51,290 nucleotides of DNA from Candidatus Latescibacterota bacterium (GTDB lineage Bacteria > Latescibacterota > UBA2968 > UBA8231): contig JAJEGS010000031.1 of assembly GCA_022819745.1 (NCBI GenBank), positions 1 to 51,290 on the forward strand. Direction: 5' to 3'. The notes beneath the pieces were generated by a model that did no database searches, was not told where the DNA came from, and was given only the letters and a program-made list of their open reading frames with translations. Positions 1 through 8,677 of the stretch are shown one piece after another; position 1 is the first letter of the stretch; each line of letters opens with the position of its first letter. A program made the translations under genes and the position numbers.

Positions 1-151
1 TCCCAAAACTCCGGGTTCGGTTCCTTGTGTGGAGAAAAAGCGTCGGATCAAGAGCGTCTTGCCCTATGAAAAACGCTCAATACCAAAGCATTTGACGGCC
101 TTTGATGCGGCCCGACGCTAGTTTTGGGACCACTTGTAGTCATTCCAGCGT

Positions 152-2674
152 ATGTTTCCGCCAATAGTAATGGTCTGGTTTGCCTTCTTTCTCTTGGGAT
201 ACTGCGCGGCTGATTCCCAAGCCGAGGTCGTGGTACATGGCGTAGTGCTTGATGCGGAGACAGGAGAAGCCCTGCCGCGGGCCAACATCGAGGTGGTAGG
301 CCAAGCGTGGGGGACTATCGGCGATGGCAAGGGGGCCTTTCGGCTGGTGGTAGATGCGTTGCCGGTGACGCTCAGGGCGACGCACATAGGATACGCGCCC
401 GTTGAGTTGCTGATGGCCGAGGCCGGCCCTCTAGAATTCCGTTTGCAGCCGATACCTCTTGAGATCGAGGGCCTGATTATCGACGGCGACGACCCAGCGG
501 TGCGCATCATGCGCGAAGTGATCCGCCGCAAACGCGCGTGGACACCGCTTGCGCACCGCTACCGGGTCGAGGCGCATACGCGCCAAGTCCTCTACAGCAA
601 TCAGTACATCGCGGCGATCCGCGAGAGCCTAGCCGAACTGTATCGAGATCGGGACAAAGGACTGCGCGAACAGTTAAAGGCCAAAAAGCACACGGCCAAC
701 GTGAGCGCTTCAATGCAGGTCTTTGCGGCGGCGAAGTATCTGTTCAACCTCTACGACGACGAAATCGCGCTCCACGGGCAGGTTTTCACAGGGCCGACGC
801 ACCCGCAGGCACTGAAACACTACTCCTTCCAACTGGTCGGCCACAAGGACGACCACTACTTCATCTCGATGCAGCCAAAAACCAATGCCTTGCCCGGCTG
901 GACGGGCGCGCTGGTCGTCCAAGACGGCGAGTATGCCCTAGTCGAGGCGCAGCTTTGGCCGAATCGCCGACTGCATCCGGCCGGTTTTGCAACGGAGAAC
1001 GGGCTTGGCTACCGGCTCAAGCAGCACTTTGCCCGCTTCGCGCCTGGAGTTTGGTTGCCGGTGGAGACCGAATACGAGATCGAAGGACGGTTGGGCACAA
1101 CAACCGGCGGCGAACGCATCCGTCGCCTCCGTGGCGCGCCCACGCCGCAGGCGCGATTGCGCGGTTGGACCCGGTTCAGGGGCTATGAGTTCGACGCACC
1201 GTCGATTGATTATGCGTTCAACGTAAGACAAACCCTCTTGGTAGAACCGCACTCGCCGACCTGGGACAAGTTTCTAGACAAACGGCGAGCTGAGTGGCCC
1301 TTGACCCGCCGACAAGCGCAGGCTTTTGCGGACTTGCAACAAGGCTTCGAGCCGCTGGCCGAGCAAGCGGTCGCCGCACTCTATCGGCTCCACGAACAGC
1401 GGGTGGGCGAAGAGGTGCCCGCTGTGATCGGGGAGGATCCGCTGGCACAAAAAACTTTGGTCAACGATGCGCTCTTGCGCGATGTCGTCGCCGGGGCAAC
1501 CGGGGTCCACCTCGACACGAGTCTGACGTTCTTCGGCCAGCACCTAGCAGAAATCCCGACAGCAGCTAGAGGCAAGCTCACGCCGGAATTGTGGGCCAAC
1601 CGCGTCGATGCGCTGCATTTCGGCTCGCGCTGGCGCGGCACCAACCTGCTCGGCCAGCGTACTGGGATCTACTTCAAGGGAGGCTACAACACCGGGTACG
1701 GGCGCTTCTTTGCGGGCGTAGGGTCAAAGCGGACCTGGGGGGCGGATGGCCGCAGCTTCACGGGCCTGTACTACCAGCGCGGCACCGTTCCACGCTATCC
1801 TTCGTCCCTCTATACACTCGCCGACAACAGCTATCCCTTTCTGCTCAGTCTCGACGACTACTTCGACTTCTACTGGCGAACCCGCTGGCGCGCCGAGGCG
1901 GGCTATCGCTTGGCGCAGCATAGCACCCTGACACTGGCGTTCAATCGAGAGCGTCATAGCAGTTTGCGCAAGGAGACAGACTTCAGCTTCTGCCGCACGC
2001 AGTCCAAAGATAGTTACGTCTATGAGCACCTCTGCGCCGATCGGGACCTAACCTACAGGGATAATCCCCCAATCCGCGCGGGTCGCATGACGTCGCTAGA
2101 GCTGGTGTTTGACCTAGGGGGACTCGACCCCAAGGCGTGGCATCGCGCCCGGCTCGCAGCCGAGTACAGCGACGAATGGATGGGGAGCTTTGCCCGTTTT
2201 GCCCGCCTAGATGCCCAGCTCGACTGGCACGTCGAGCCAGCGCGGGGCAGGCTCTGGCCGGCCGAGTCCAACTATCGGCTCCAAGCCGGTGCGGGTCTTG
2301 GTCAGGTGCCGATTCAGCGCTACGGGACCCTAGATGCTGGTCTGGTGATCGTCGCCCCCTTTGGCGCATTTAAAACCCTGCGCAACCGCCCATACACAGG
2401 CCAGCACTACGCGGGATTTTTCTGGCAACAGCGCTGGCGGACCGGCCTCTTCGAGCGGTTGGGGCTAGGGTGGCGCGCCCAGCGCTGGGGATTGGGCTGG
2501 GCACTGCACGGGGCCGCGGGCCGAGTTTGGGATCCTGCCGAGGACCCACCTACACTCCTCCACCACGAGCTCGGCCTATCGCTGACTCTGCTCGATTATC
2601 TCAATGTAGAATACACCCGCAGACTGGATCACCAAGAGGGACACTGGAGCCTGAGTGCGAAGAAGGCATTTTGA
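152..2674 (+). CDS. Outer-membrane DUF5686 / CarboxypepD_reg-like protein
   Basis: 840-residue protein. Residues 1 to about 25 are a hydrophobic export signal (start MFPPIVMVWFAFFLLGY). A CarboxypepD_reg-like beta-sandwich follows at about 25-110 (pattern VVLDAETGEALPRANIEV, then THIGY). The rest matches the DUF5686 architecture, with many alternating aromatic/hydrophobic strands to the C-terminus, as in an outer-membrane beta-barrel; the last residue is Phe, typical of barrel proteins. The family is common in Bacteroidetes-like and FCB bacteria, and its biochemical role is unknown. I used the first ATG. An ATG six codons later would still leave a signal peptide, and neither has a clear ribosome-binding site. 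It is convergent with the mgd operon and followed by a repeat and a hairpin. Substrate unknown. Confidence 0.85.
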   Translation: MFPPIVMVWFAFFLLGYCAADSQAEVVVHGVVLDAETGEALPRANIEVVGQAWGTIGDGKGAFRLVVDALPVTLRATHIGYAPVELLMAEAGPLEFRLQPIPLEIEGLIIDGDDPAVRIMREVIRRKRAWTPLAHRYRVEAHTRQVLYSNQYIAAIRESLAELYRDRDKGLREQLKAKKHTANVSASMQVFAAAKYLFNLYDDEIALHGQVFTGPTHPQALKHYSFQLVGHKDDHYFISMQPKTNALPGWTGALVVQDGEYALVEAQLWPNRRLHPAGFATENGLGYRLKQHFARFAPGVWLPVETEYEIEGRLGTTTGGERIRRLRGAPTPQARLRGWTRFRGYEFDAPSIDYAFNVRQTLLVEPHSPTWDKFLDKRRAEWPLTRRQAQAFADLQQGFEPLAEQAVAALYRLHEQRVGEEVPAVIGEDPLAQKTLVNDALLRDVVAGATGVHLDTSLTFFGQHLAEIPTAARGKLTPELWANRVDALHFGSRWRGTNLLGQRTGIYFKGGYNTGYGRFFAGVGSKRTWGADGRSFTGLYYQRGTVPRYPSSLYTLADNSYPFLLSLDDYFDFYWRTRWRAEAGYRLAQHSTLTLAFNRERHSSLRKETDFSFCRTQSKDSYVYEHLCADRDLTYRDNPPIRAGRMTSLELVFDLGGLDPKAWHRARLAAEYSDEWMGSFARFARLDAQLDWHVEPARGRLWPAESNYRLQAGAGLGQVPIQRYGTLDAGLVIVAPFGAFKTLRNRPYTGQHYAGFFWQQRWRTGLFERLGLGWRAQRWGLGWALHGAAGRVWDPAEDPPTLLHHELGLSLTLLDYLNVEYTRRLDHQEGHWSLSAKKAF

Positions 2675-2761
2675 GTAGGGGCAACCCTTGTGGTTGCCCT
2701 CGTAGGATTCCGCGGGCTGAATGCGCCGGGTCGCTTGGGTGCCCACAAGGGACGCCCCTAC
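2675..2761. repeat. Inverted pair of GTAGGGGC-type interspersed repeat units
   Basis: A 25-base unit starting GTAGGGGCAACCCTTGTGG directly after the DUF5686 stop (2675-2699) is repeated in inverted orientation at 2737-2761; the two agree at 20 of 25 positions. Short internal complementarity around the CCCTTGTGG core suggests each unit can fold. Similar units occur as dispersed non-coding repeats in some uncultured bacteria and cyanobacteria (general knowledge). I saw no other copy in this window. Confidence 0.6.
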
Positions 2762-2781
2762 ATCTATCATTGCGGCGCAGA

Positions 2782-2814
2782 TGCGTAACATCAGTTACGA
2801 ACTGATGTTACGCA
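2782..2814. terminator. Perfect 15-bp hairpin between convergent genes
   Basis: TGCGTAACATCAGTT (2782-2796) is followed by a 3-base loop and its exact reverse complement (2800-2814). It lies between the stop of the plus-strand DUF5686 gene and that of the minus-strand mgdC gene, so it could act as a bidirectional terminator or mRNA-end stabiliser. There is no T-tract, so intrinsic termination is uncertain; a palindromic repeat element is the alternative. Confidence 0.55.
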
Positions 2815-2914
2815 CTTAGTGGCTGACTACCCAGAAGGGATCGGGGTAACAGATGCTTCGACTCCGCTCATACCCAAGGGCCTGTGCGCAAGTCAGTTAC
2901 CAATGTCTAGCCTC

Positions 2915-5791
2915 TCACAGCTTCTGCCGCTCGTCCTCAGGATCGTAAAACGGCAGCGCAGTCACCTCCGCCACACTCGTCGAACCATCGTCCAAGCGCA
3001 CATCCACCTGCGTGCCGGGCGCGGCCATATCCGCTTCGACAAAGGCCAAGCCCAACGGATAGCCCAGCGTCGAGACCGGGGCGATACTGGTCACGCGGCC
3101 GGCGATCCACCCACTCCGCATAATCAAGTTGCACTCCTCGGGCAGCTTGCCGGCAAAATCAGCGGGCCACCGCACGCCGACGAGTGTGCGCCGAACTGGG
3201 CGCGCGGCGTAGATTTGTAGGCTACGCTGACCGACGAAGAAGCGCTTGTTCTTGCCAATGGCCCACGCCAATCCCGCCTCTTGGGGATACGTCAGCGCAT
3301 CCGTGTCGTGGCCGACGATCAAGTGCCCTTTTTCCAAGCGCAACAGGCGCTGCGCCTCCACCCCAAAGGGCCGCGCACCGGCCTCTATCAACGTGCGCCA
3401 CACATGCTCCCCCTCCCAAGCCGGCACGTGGATCTCGTATCCCAGTTCGCCGACAAAACCCACCCGCATCACCATTGCCCGCACCCCGGCTACCTCGCCC
3501 TCGCGCACTCGCAGATAGGAGAAAGGCCCCGACCGCAAATCGATGTCCGTCAACCCCGCCAGCGCGTCGCGGCTTTCCGGGCCAGCTAAGTTGAACGCGG
3601 CCAGTTGACCCGTGACATTGCTCAAGGTCACGTCCAAGCCCCAGATCGCAGCCCAGCGCAACATCTCGCGGTAAAAAGCCGCCGCGCCGCTGCTCGTCGT
3701 GGTCGCATAGAAGCGGTCTTCGGCCAACCGCGCAATCACCCCGTCCTCGATCACCACCCCGCTCTCGTCGAGCGCCACGCCGTAGCGGCAGCGGCCAACC
3801 ACCTGCTTCTTGAAGCGGCCCGTATAGAGGCGTTCAAGTAGCTCAACAGCATCCGGGCCACTGACCTGCAACTTGCCCAACGTGCCCACGTCGATGATTC
3901 CCAACCCAGCCCGCACCTGCTGCGCCTCCTGCACAATGCACTCGTCGCGGCTGGCGTCGCCGCGGGCATAGTATTCGGGCCGGTACCAGTCGCCAGCGTG
4001 GGCAAAGACCGCGCCGTGCTCACAATGCCAATCGTGGATCGCCGTCCGACGCATCGGGTGAAAGCGCCGACCAGCCAAATGTCCCAGCGGCACCGGCTGG
4101 TAGAACGGACGAGCGGTCGTCGAGCCAGTCGCAGCAATGGTGTCGCCGTTGAGTTTGGCCAAGATCCGCATCGCGTTCATGTTGGACAGCTTGCCCTGAC
4201 TCGGCCCCATCCCCACGGTGCTGTAGCGCTTGAGCAGTTCGACGCTGTCGTAACCTTCTTGGTGAGCATTGACGAAATCCGCCAAGTGCAAATCCTCGTC
4301 GAAATCCACGAAATTCTTTTTGCTCGAATGGGAGAAAATCGGATAGCTGTGGCTGCGAACTTCGTGCATCGGCGGCGGGGACGCGGACACCTCGCCGTCG
4401 CCATGACCAGCGTAGTGTGCGGCTCTAAGCCCAGCAACCCGCCCATCTTCCCGCTGCGCGTCTAGATCGTACACCCCGCGAACGCGCCCGGCGACAAAGA
4501 CCCCGTCTGGACACGACTGCGGCACGAGTTGCTCCAGCCCCTCGTCGTACGCGAATTGCACCCCCGCTTGGCTGGGCAGCGCGGCATTGGGCATCCAGCC
4601 GACCGACGCGGCAATACCGTCGCAGGCGATCTTAGTGCCGCGCTGGGCATCTATAGTGCCGTCTGCGGCTAGCGGTGCCACCACTGCGCCGCGCAGGCCA
4701 TCCTTCTGTCTGTTCGGTATGGCCGCATAAATCGCATGGCCGCTGTGAATCGGCACCCCGGCGGCGGCGATTTTTTCCGCTAGGGCGTACGGAGTCACAT
4801 CGGGACGCAAATCGGCAATGGCCGCCACCTCAACCCCCGCATCGAGCATGTCCAGCGCCACCCCGTACGCATCGCTATTGGCCGCTAGCACCACCATGCG
4901 GTCACAGGGTTTAACCGCGTACAACTTCACCAACCGCTGAGCGGCCGAGCCGAGCAGCACGCCCGGCAGGTCGTTGTGCCCAAAGACCGCCGGCTGCTCA
5001 ATCGCGCCGTTGGCATAGACGACGGCCCCGGCGCGCACCTTGGTCATCCGCACCGCGTCGAACAGGGCGACCCATCCGTCGGCGTAGTGGCCGCCGGCCA
5101 CCGTCCCGCAGCGGATCTCGACCTCGGGCAGACCAGCGAGCGCCTCGACCAACTCGTGGCAGTCCCCACCGTGCTGCCACGCCCAACTCCCCCCTAAACG
5201 CGCCTGTTCCTCGACCAGCAAAACGCGGGCACCAGCTTCTCCCGCAGCTCTCGCCGCCTCCAACCCAGCCGCACCGCCACCCACAACCAACACATCGCAC
5301 CAAGCGTATTCCTTGGGGCTAGCCGTGGCCGCTTGGTCGCGGTTGATCTGACCCAAGCCCGCAATTTGGCGAATGATCCGCTCGTGAAAGGGAAAAAGCC
5401 ACCGGGGGCGGTGAAATGTCTTGTAGTAAAAACCCACTGGCATGAAGCGGCCCAACGGCTCCAGCCACTTGAGCAGATCGCCTTTCAGCCCACCGATGGT
5501 GTTGACGGCCCGCAGATCCATACCCGCAGCCAACGGCTCGCTGTCGCCGCGCAGATGCGTGCGCTCGCCGTCTGTAAACAGCGCGTTGGCGTCGTGCCCG
5601 GCCAAGCTGTACACCCCACGCGGCCGGTGGTACTTGAAGCTGCGCCCCATCACCTGCACGCCATTGGCCATCAGCGCACTGGCGATCACATCGCCGACAA
5701 AGCCGCTGAACGCCTCCCCTTCAAAGCGGAATTCAAGGGGTTGCGTCCGGTCGATCCACTCCCCAGGCTGTGCAGACAGGCGGCGTGTCAT
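2915..5791 (-). CDS. mgdC: N-methylglutamate dehydrogenase subunit C (sarcosine oxidase alpha-like)
   Basis: 958 residues, the usual length of sarcosine-oxidase alpha subunits. Order: N-terminal Fer2_4-like domain (about 15-100, with FKYHRPRGVYSLAGHDANAL), FAD/NAD(P) Rossmann domain (GGGAAG at 171-176), a central SoxA domain, then a C-terminal GcvT-like aminomethyltransferase domain (about 590-950) expected to bind tetrahydrofolate and accept the one-carbon unit. The start used is the ATG at 5791, which overlaps the mgdB stop by 4 bases (ATGA); an ATG seven codons upstream is less likely. With mgsABC and gmaS in the same operon, N-methylglutamate rather than sarcosine is the likely substrate. 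No SoxG/MgdD-like gene follows: 240 bases to the next gene contain only repeats. Plain sarcosine oxidase remains the alternative. Confidence 0.88.
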   Translation of the reverse strand: MTRRLSAQPGEWIDRTQPLEFRFEGEAFSGFVGDVIASALMANGVQVMGRSFKYHRPRGVYSLAGHDANALFTDGERTHLRGDSEPLAAGMDLRAVNTIGGLKGDLLKWLEPLGRFMPVGFYYKTFHRPRWLFPFHERIIRQIAGLGQINRDQAATASPKEYAWCDVLVVGGGAAGLEAARAAGEAGARVLLVEEQARLGGSWAWQHGGDCHELVEALAGLPEVEIRCGTVAGGHYADGWVALFDAVRMTKVRAGAVVYANGAIEQPAVFGHNDLPGVLLGSAAQRLVKLYAVKPCDRMVVLAANSDAYGVALDMLDAGVEVAAIADLRPDVTPYALAEKIAAAGVPIHSGHAIYAAIPNRQKDGLRGAVVAPLAADGTIDAQRGTKIACDGIAASVGWMPNAALPSQAGVQFAYDEGLEQLVPQSCPDGVFVAGRVRGVYDLDAQREDGRVAGLRAAHYAGHGDGEVSASPPPMHEVRSHSYPIFSHSSKKNFVDFDEDLHLADFVNAHQEGYDSVELLKRYSTVGMGPSQGKLSNMNAMRILAKLNGDTIAATGSTTARPFYQPVPLGHLAGRRFHPMRRTAIHDWHCEHGAVFAHAGDWYRPEYYARGDASRDECIVQEAQQVRAGLGIIDVGTLGKLQVSGPDAVELLERLYTGRFKKQVVGRCRYGVALDESGVVIEDGVIARLAEDRFYATTTSSGAAAFYREMLRWAAIWGLDVTLSNVTGQLAAFNLAGPESRDALAGLTDIDLRSGPFSYLRVREGEVAGVRAMVMRVGFVGELGYEIHVPAWEGEHVWRTLIEAGARPFGVEAQRLLRLEKGHLIVGHDTDALTYPQEAGLAWAIGKNKRFFVGQRSLQIYAARPVRRTLVGVRWPADFAGKLPEECNLIMRSGWIAGRVTSIAPVSTLGYPLGLAFVEADMAAPGTQVDVRLDDGSTSVAEVTALPFYDPEDERQKL

Positions 5792-6051
5792 GCTGTGTTC
5801 TCCTCGCCCCACAAATAGGTGCGAACGATCTCGTCGCTAGCAGTGTCGCGCTCGGCGATAAACCAAGTGCTGCTGGCACTGTGGTACCACCACTCGCGCT
5901 GGATACCCGGCTCGCCGCTGCGGTTGAACACGTAGTCGGCCCACGCAGCGTCATCCGCTTGCTTAGGATTGGGCATGGAGCGCACCTCGCCGCCGAAGAC
6001 GAATTCCGAGAGTGGACGCGGCCCGTTGATTGGGCAAGTGAGGATTTTCAC
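5788..6051 (-). CDS. mgdB: N-methylglutamate dehydrogenase subunit B (sarcosine oxidase delta-like)
   Basis: 87-residue SoxD-like protein. It begins MKILTCPINGPRPLSEF, contains the family segment EWWYHSASSTWFIAERDT and ends close to RTYLWGE. Delta subunits of heterotetrameric sarcosine oxidases are small Zn-binding proteins; only one Cys (C6) is obvious here, so the zinc site may be absent or altered. The start is a GTG with a GGGGG-containing ribosome-binding site about 6 bases upstream. It lies 18 bases after mgdA and overlaps mgdC by 4 bases, implying translational coupling. Subunit order beta-delta-alpha matches soxBDA and mgdABC operons. Confidence 0.88.
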   Translation of the reverse strand: MKILTCPINGPRPLSEFVFGGEVRSMPNPKQADDAAWADYVFNRSGEPGIQREWWYHSASSTWFIAERDTASDEIVRTYLWGEENTA

Positions 6052-6069
6052 GGTCGCCCCCTTGCGTCG

Positions 6070-7314
6070 TTAGTGGCCAACGGACGCCGCTCCTTTCTCG
6101 CCAACCAACTCAAACGAACCAAAGCGCGACAGATTAAAAGCGCGGATCAACGGATGATCCTCGTCGTGGGCGATGGTGTGGGCCATGGTGTAGCCGCAGA
6201 CCGGCGAGGCCTTAAAGCCCCAAGTGCCCCAACCCGCGTCGATGTAAAAGCCCGCAATCGGCGTCGTGCCCATGATCGGCGAAAAGTCCGGGGTCATGTC
6301 GCACAACCCAGCCCACTGGCGCAGCACCTTGACGTCGGCCAAGCAGGGAAAGAGGTCGAGCATGTGCCCGGCCAAGCCCTCGGCAAAGTCGAGCGTCGAA
6401 CGCATGGACGTCAGCTCGTAGGGATCCAAAGAGGCACCAGCGACCAACTCGCCGCGCGAGGATTGGCTGACGTATGTATGCAAGCTGGCCGATACGACAA
6501 TCGCGTCGAGCCACGGCTTGAACGGCTCGGTGACAAACGCCTGGAGCGGATGCACCACCAGCGGCGAGCGCAAGCCGACCATCCGCTGTATCTGCGGCGT
6601 CCATCCCGCCACCGCGCTAAGCACCTTGCGCGTCTGGATAAAACCGCGGTCCGTGTGCACGCCCGCGACCCGCCCATCCTCGACTTCAATGCCAGTGACA
6701 CTGGTCTGCTGGTGGATTTCCACGCCCTTGCTGTCGGCCCCGCGCGCATAGGCCCACGCCACTGCGTCGTGACGGGCAATGGCCCCCGGCGGGTGGTAGA
6801 GCGCGCCGACGATAGGCGGCTGGTGCCCGCCACAGTTCAGGTCGATCTCGGGGATAGTTTTCTTGATGAACTCCGGGCCGACGACCTCGGAATCGATGCC
6901 GAGGTGCTTATTGACCTCGGCGCGCCAGCGCTGGGTGCGCAGTGCGGCTGGCGTGTGCGCCAAGGTGAAGTGGCCGCGCTCGGAGTAGAACAGGTTGTAG
7001 TCGAGCTTCCGCGACAAATCGCGGTAGAGGTCCACGCTGAATTGGTAAAAGCGCGCGCCCTCTTCCGTCAGGTAATTCGAGCGGATGATTGCGGTGTTGC
7101 GGCCGGTGCCGCCGTGGCCGATGTAGCGCTGCTCTAGCACGGCCACATCGCGAATGCCGTGCTCTTGGGCGAGATAGTGCGCCGCGGCCAGCCCGTGACC
7201 GCCGCCGCCGATGATGACTACTTCATAGCTGTCGCGCAGCCGCTCGGGCGAGCGGAACATGCGCGGCTCGGAGTATTTCTTCTCAAGGCCGTATTTGAGC
7301 AACCGGTAGGACAT
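6070..7314 (-). CDS. mgdA: N-methylglutamate dehydrogenase subunit A (sarcosine oxidase beta-like)
   Basis: 414-residue FAD-dependent amine oxidoreductase of the DAO/SoxB family. The dinucleotide-binding motif VVIIGGGGHGLAAA is at 32-45. The GALYHPPGAIARHD segment (about 170-183) holds H174, which by my recollection aligns with the histidine that covalently binds FMN in heterotetrameric enzymes. The C-terminal GWGTWGFKASP segment is typical of the FAD domain. Predicted reaction: oxidative demethylation of N-methylglutamate to glutamate, with the methyl carbon released as formaldehyde or passed to tetrahydrofolate in the alpha subunit. It starts 4 bases after gmaS, so it is part of the same transcript. 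Distinguishing N-methylglutamate from sarcosine depends on context, not on residues I can see. Confidence 0.88.
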   Translation of the reverse strand: MSYRLLKYGLEKKYSEPRMFRSPERLRDSYEVVIIGGGGHGLAAAHYLAQEHGIRDVAVLEQRYIGHGGTGRNTAIIRSNYLTEEGARFYQFSVDLYRDLSRKLDYNLFYSERGHFTLAHTPAALRTQRWRAEVNKHLGIDSEVVGPEFIKKTIPEIDLNCGGHQPPIVGALYHPPGAIARHDAVAWAYARGADSKGVEIHQQTSVTGIEVEDGRVAGVHTDRGFIQTRKVLSAVAGWTPQIQRMVGLRSPLVVHPLQAFVTEPFKPWLDAIVVSASLHTYVSQSSRGELVAGASLDPYELTSMRSTLDFAEGLAGHMLDLFPCLADVKVLRQWAGLCDMTPDFSPIMGTTPIAGFYIDAGWGTWGFKASPVCGYTMAHTIAHDEDHPLIRAFNLSRFGSFELVGEKGAASVGH

Positions 7315-7318
7315 AGCC

Positions 7319-8677
7319 TCAGCAGGAGGTCAAATACCGGTCGATCTCCCAGCGGCTGACTTGGCTGTCGTACTCGGCCCACTCGTCGGCTTTTATCTGG
7401 AGGAATTCGTCGGCGATAGGGCCTAGCGCGCTCTGCACCACTTCGTCCGCGCCCAGCGCGTCGAGCGCCTCGGCCAGCGACTGCGGCAAAACCTGTATCC
7501 CCTCCGCTTGGATCTCGTCGAGGGGGCGCTCGTACATATTGCCCAGATTGGGCTCGCCCGGCTCCAAGCCTCGCTCAATGCCATCGAGCCCGGCGACCAG
7601 ATAGGCGGCCAGAGCCAGATAGGGATTGGCTGCGGCGCTGATCGTGCGGTCTTCAAAATGCCCCTCGCCGGCCGTGCGGATCATCTGCGTGCGGTTGTTG
7701 TCGCCGTAGGTAATAAACGCCGGCGTCCAAGTAAAACCCGAACGGCTCGAATAGATGCCAGCGCCGAGTTGCAGACGCTTGTAGCAGTTCACAGTCGGGC
7801 TAGAGACCGCGCACAGGGCGCGCGCGTGGTGCAAAATGCCGCCGAGGAAGTGATAGGCCAACTCTGAACAACCCAAACCCCGCTTATCTCCCTCGTCCAA
7901 GAAGAGATTGTCGCCAGACTCGGCGTCGGCCAGATGGTAGTGCGCGTGCAAGCCGCTGCCCGTGCGGTCGGCAAATGGCTTGGGCATGTGCGAAGCAATC
8001 GCGCCGTACTTCTTGGCGATCTGCGAAGTAGCCATCTTAAAGAAAATGATGCGGTCCGAAGTCGTCAGAGCGTCCGCGTAGTCGAAGTTCACCTCAAACT
8101 GGCCGTTGGCATCCTCGTGGTCGCACTGGTACACGCCCCAGCCCATGCTGTTGAGCGACAGCGTCAACTCCTGCAAGTACGCCATGGCCGGCGACATGGA
8201 GCGGAAGTCATAGCAGGGCTTGGCCAGCGAGTCCACCCCGTCCGGGTCCCAAGGCCGGATAGAGCCGTCGTCATTGCGCGCGATGAGAAAGTGCTCCGGC
8301 TCCATGCCCACATTGAAGACGTAGCCCTGTTGCGCGGCGTCGGCGAGCACCCGCTGGAGGTTGGTGCGCGAGCAATAGGGATAGGATTCCCCATCGACGA
8401 AGAGATTGCTGGCAAAGCGCACGGTGTTCGGCTGCCAAGACAGCCGCGCGTACGAATCGAGGTCAATCTGCGCCAGCATATCGTGCGAGTGCGGCCCCTG
8501 TCCCAAACCCCAAATAGACGCGCCGGCAAAACCCGCGCCTTCGTCAAGGGCATCGTCGAGCGCCGTCACTGGCACCATCTTCACTTTGGGCGCGCCGGTC
8601 ATATCGACGAATTGTACTAGTAGGAATTCAATGCCCTCTTGGGCGAGGCGTTCTTTGATTTCAGTGCGTTCAGTCAC
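7319..8677 (-). CDS. gmaS: Gamma-glutamylmethylamide synthetase (glutamine-synthetase family)
   Basis: 452 residues from a GTG start. A glutamine-synthetase beta-grasp N-terminus (FLLVQFVDMTGAPKVKMVP) precedes the ATP-grasp-like catalytic domain with MEPEHFLIA, GSGLHAHYHL, NCYKRLQLGAG and NNRTQMIRT motifs. GmaS ligates methylamine to glutamate using ATP, the first step of the N-methylglutamate pathway. It sits between mgsC and mgdA. The GTG at 8677 has an AAAGGAG site 6 bases upstream and overlaps the mgsC stop by 8 bases; a start 28 codons upstream would add a non-homologous Arg/Pro-rich leader and is rejected. A GlnA-type glutamine synthetase is the alternative, but length and neighbours favour GmaS. 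Confidence 0.87.
   Translation of the reverse strand: MTERTEIKERLAQEGIEFLLVQFVDMTGAPKVKMVPVTALDDALDEGAGFAGASIWGLGQGPHSHDMLAQIDLDSYARLSWQPNTVRFASNLFVDGESYPYCSRTNLQRVLADAAQQGYVFNVGMEPEHFLIARNDDGSIRPWDPDGVDSLAKPCYDFRSMSPAMAYLQELTLSLNSMGWGVYQCDHEDANGQFEVNFDYADALTTSDRIIFFKMATSQIAKKYGAIASHMPKPFADRTGSGLHAHYHLADAESGDNLFLDEGDKRGLGCSELAYHFLGGILHHARALCAVSSPTVNCYKRLQLGAGIYSSRSGFTWTPAFITYGDNNRTQMIRTAGEGHFEDRTISAAANPYLALAAYLVAGLDGIERGLEPGEPNLGNMYERPLDEIQAEGIQVLPQSLAEALDALGADEVVQSALGPIADEFLQIKADEWAEYDSQVSRWEIDRYLTSC

Noticed and set aside
2..121. Open 39-codon frame at the left edge ending in TAG, possibly the end of a gene outside the window
   Set aside because: The sequence (basic, KKRRIKSVL region) matches no family I recognise, and the fragment is too short to support a gene.
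1..129. 10-bp inverted repeat TCCCAAAACT (1-10) and AGTTTTGGGA (120-129) resembling IS ends
   Set aside because: Only 119 bases between them, no transposase and no target duplication. A similar TCCCAAAACTCC occurs at 20.58 kb as part of a ribosome-binding region, so chance is likely.
5770..7137. A 455-codon open frame on the plus strand opposite mgdA and mgdB
   Set aside because: It is antisense to well-supported MgdA/MgdB proteins, has low-complexity Arg/Ala/His-rich composition and matches no family. It arises from the GC-rich codon usage of the opposite strand.
2915..7314. Sarcosine oxidase (soxBDA) as the name of the three subunits
   Set aside because: The operon begins with mgsABC and gmaS, and no serine hydroxymethyltransferase, glycine-cleavage or creatinine genes adjoin it. 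N-methylglutamate dehydrogenase is the better reading, though residues alone do not decide it.
7934..8620. A 228-codon open frame opposite gmaS
   Set aside because: Antisense shadow of a strongly conserved glutamine-synthetase-family gene; Arg/Val/His-rich composition without a recognisable domain.
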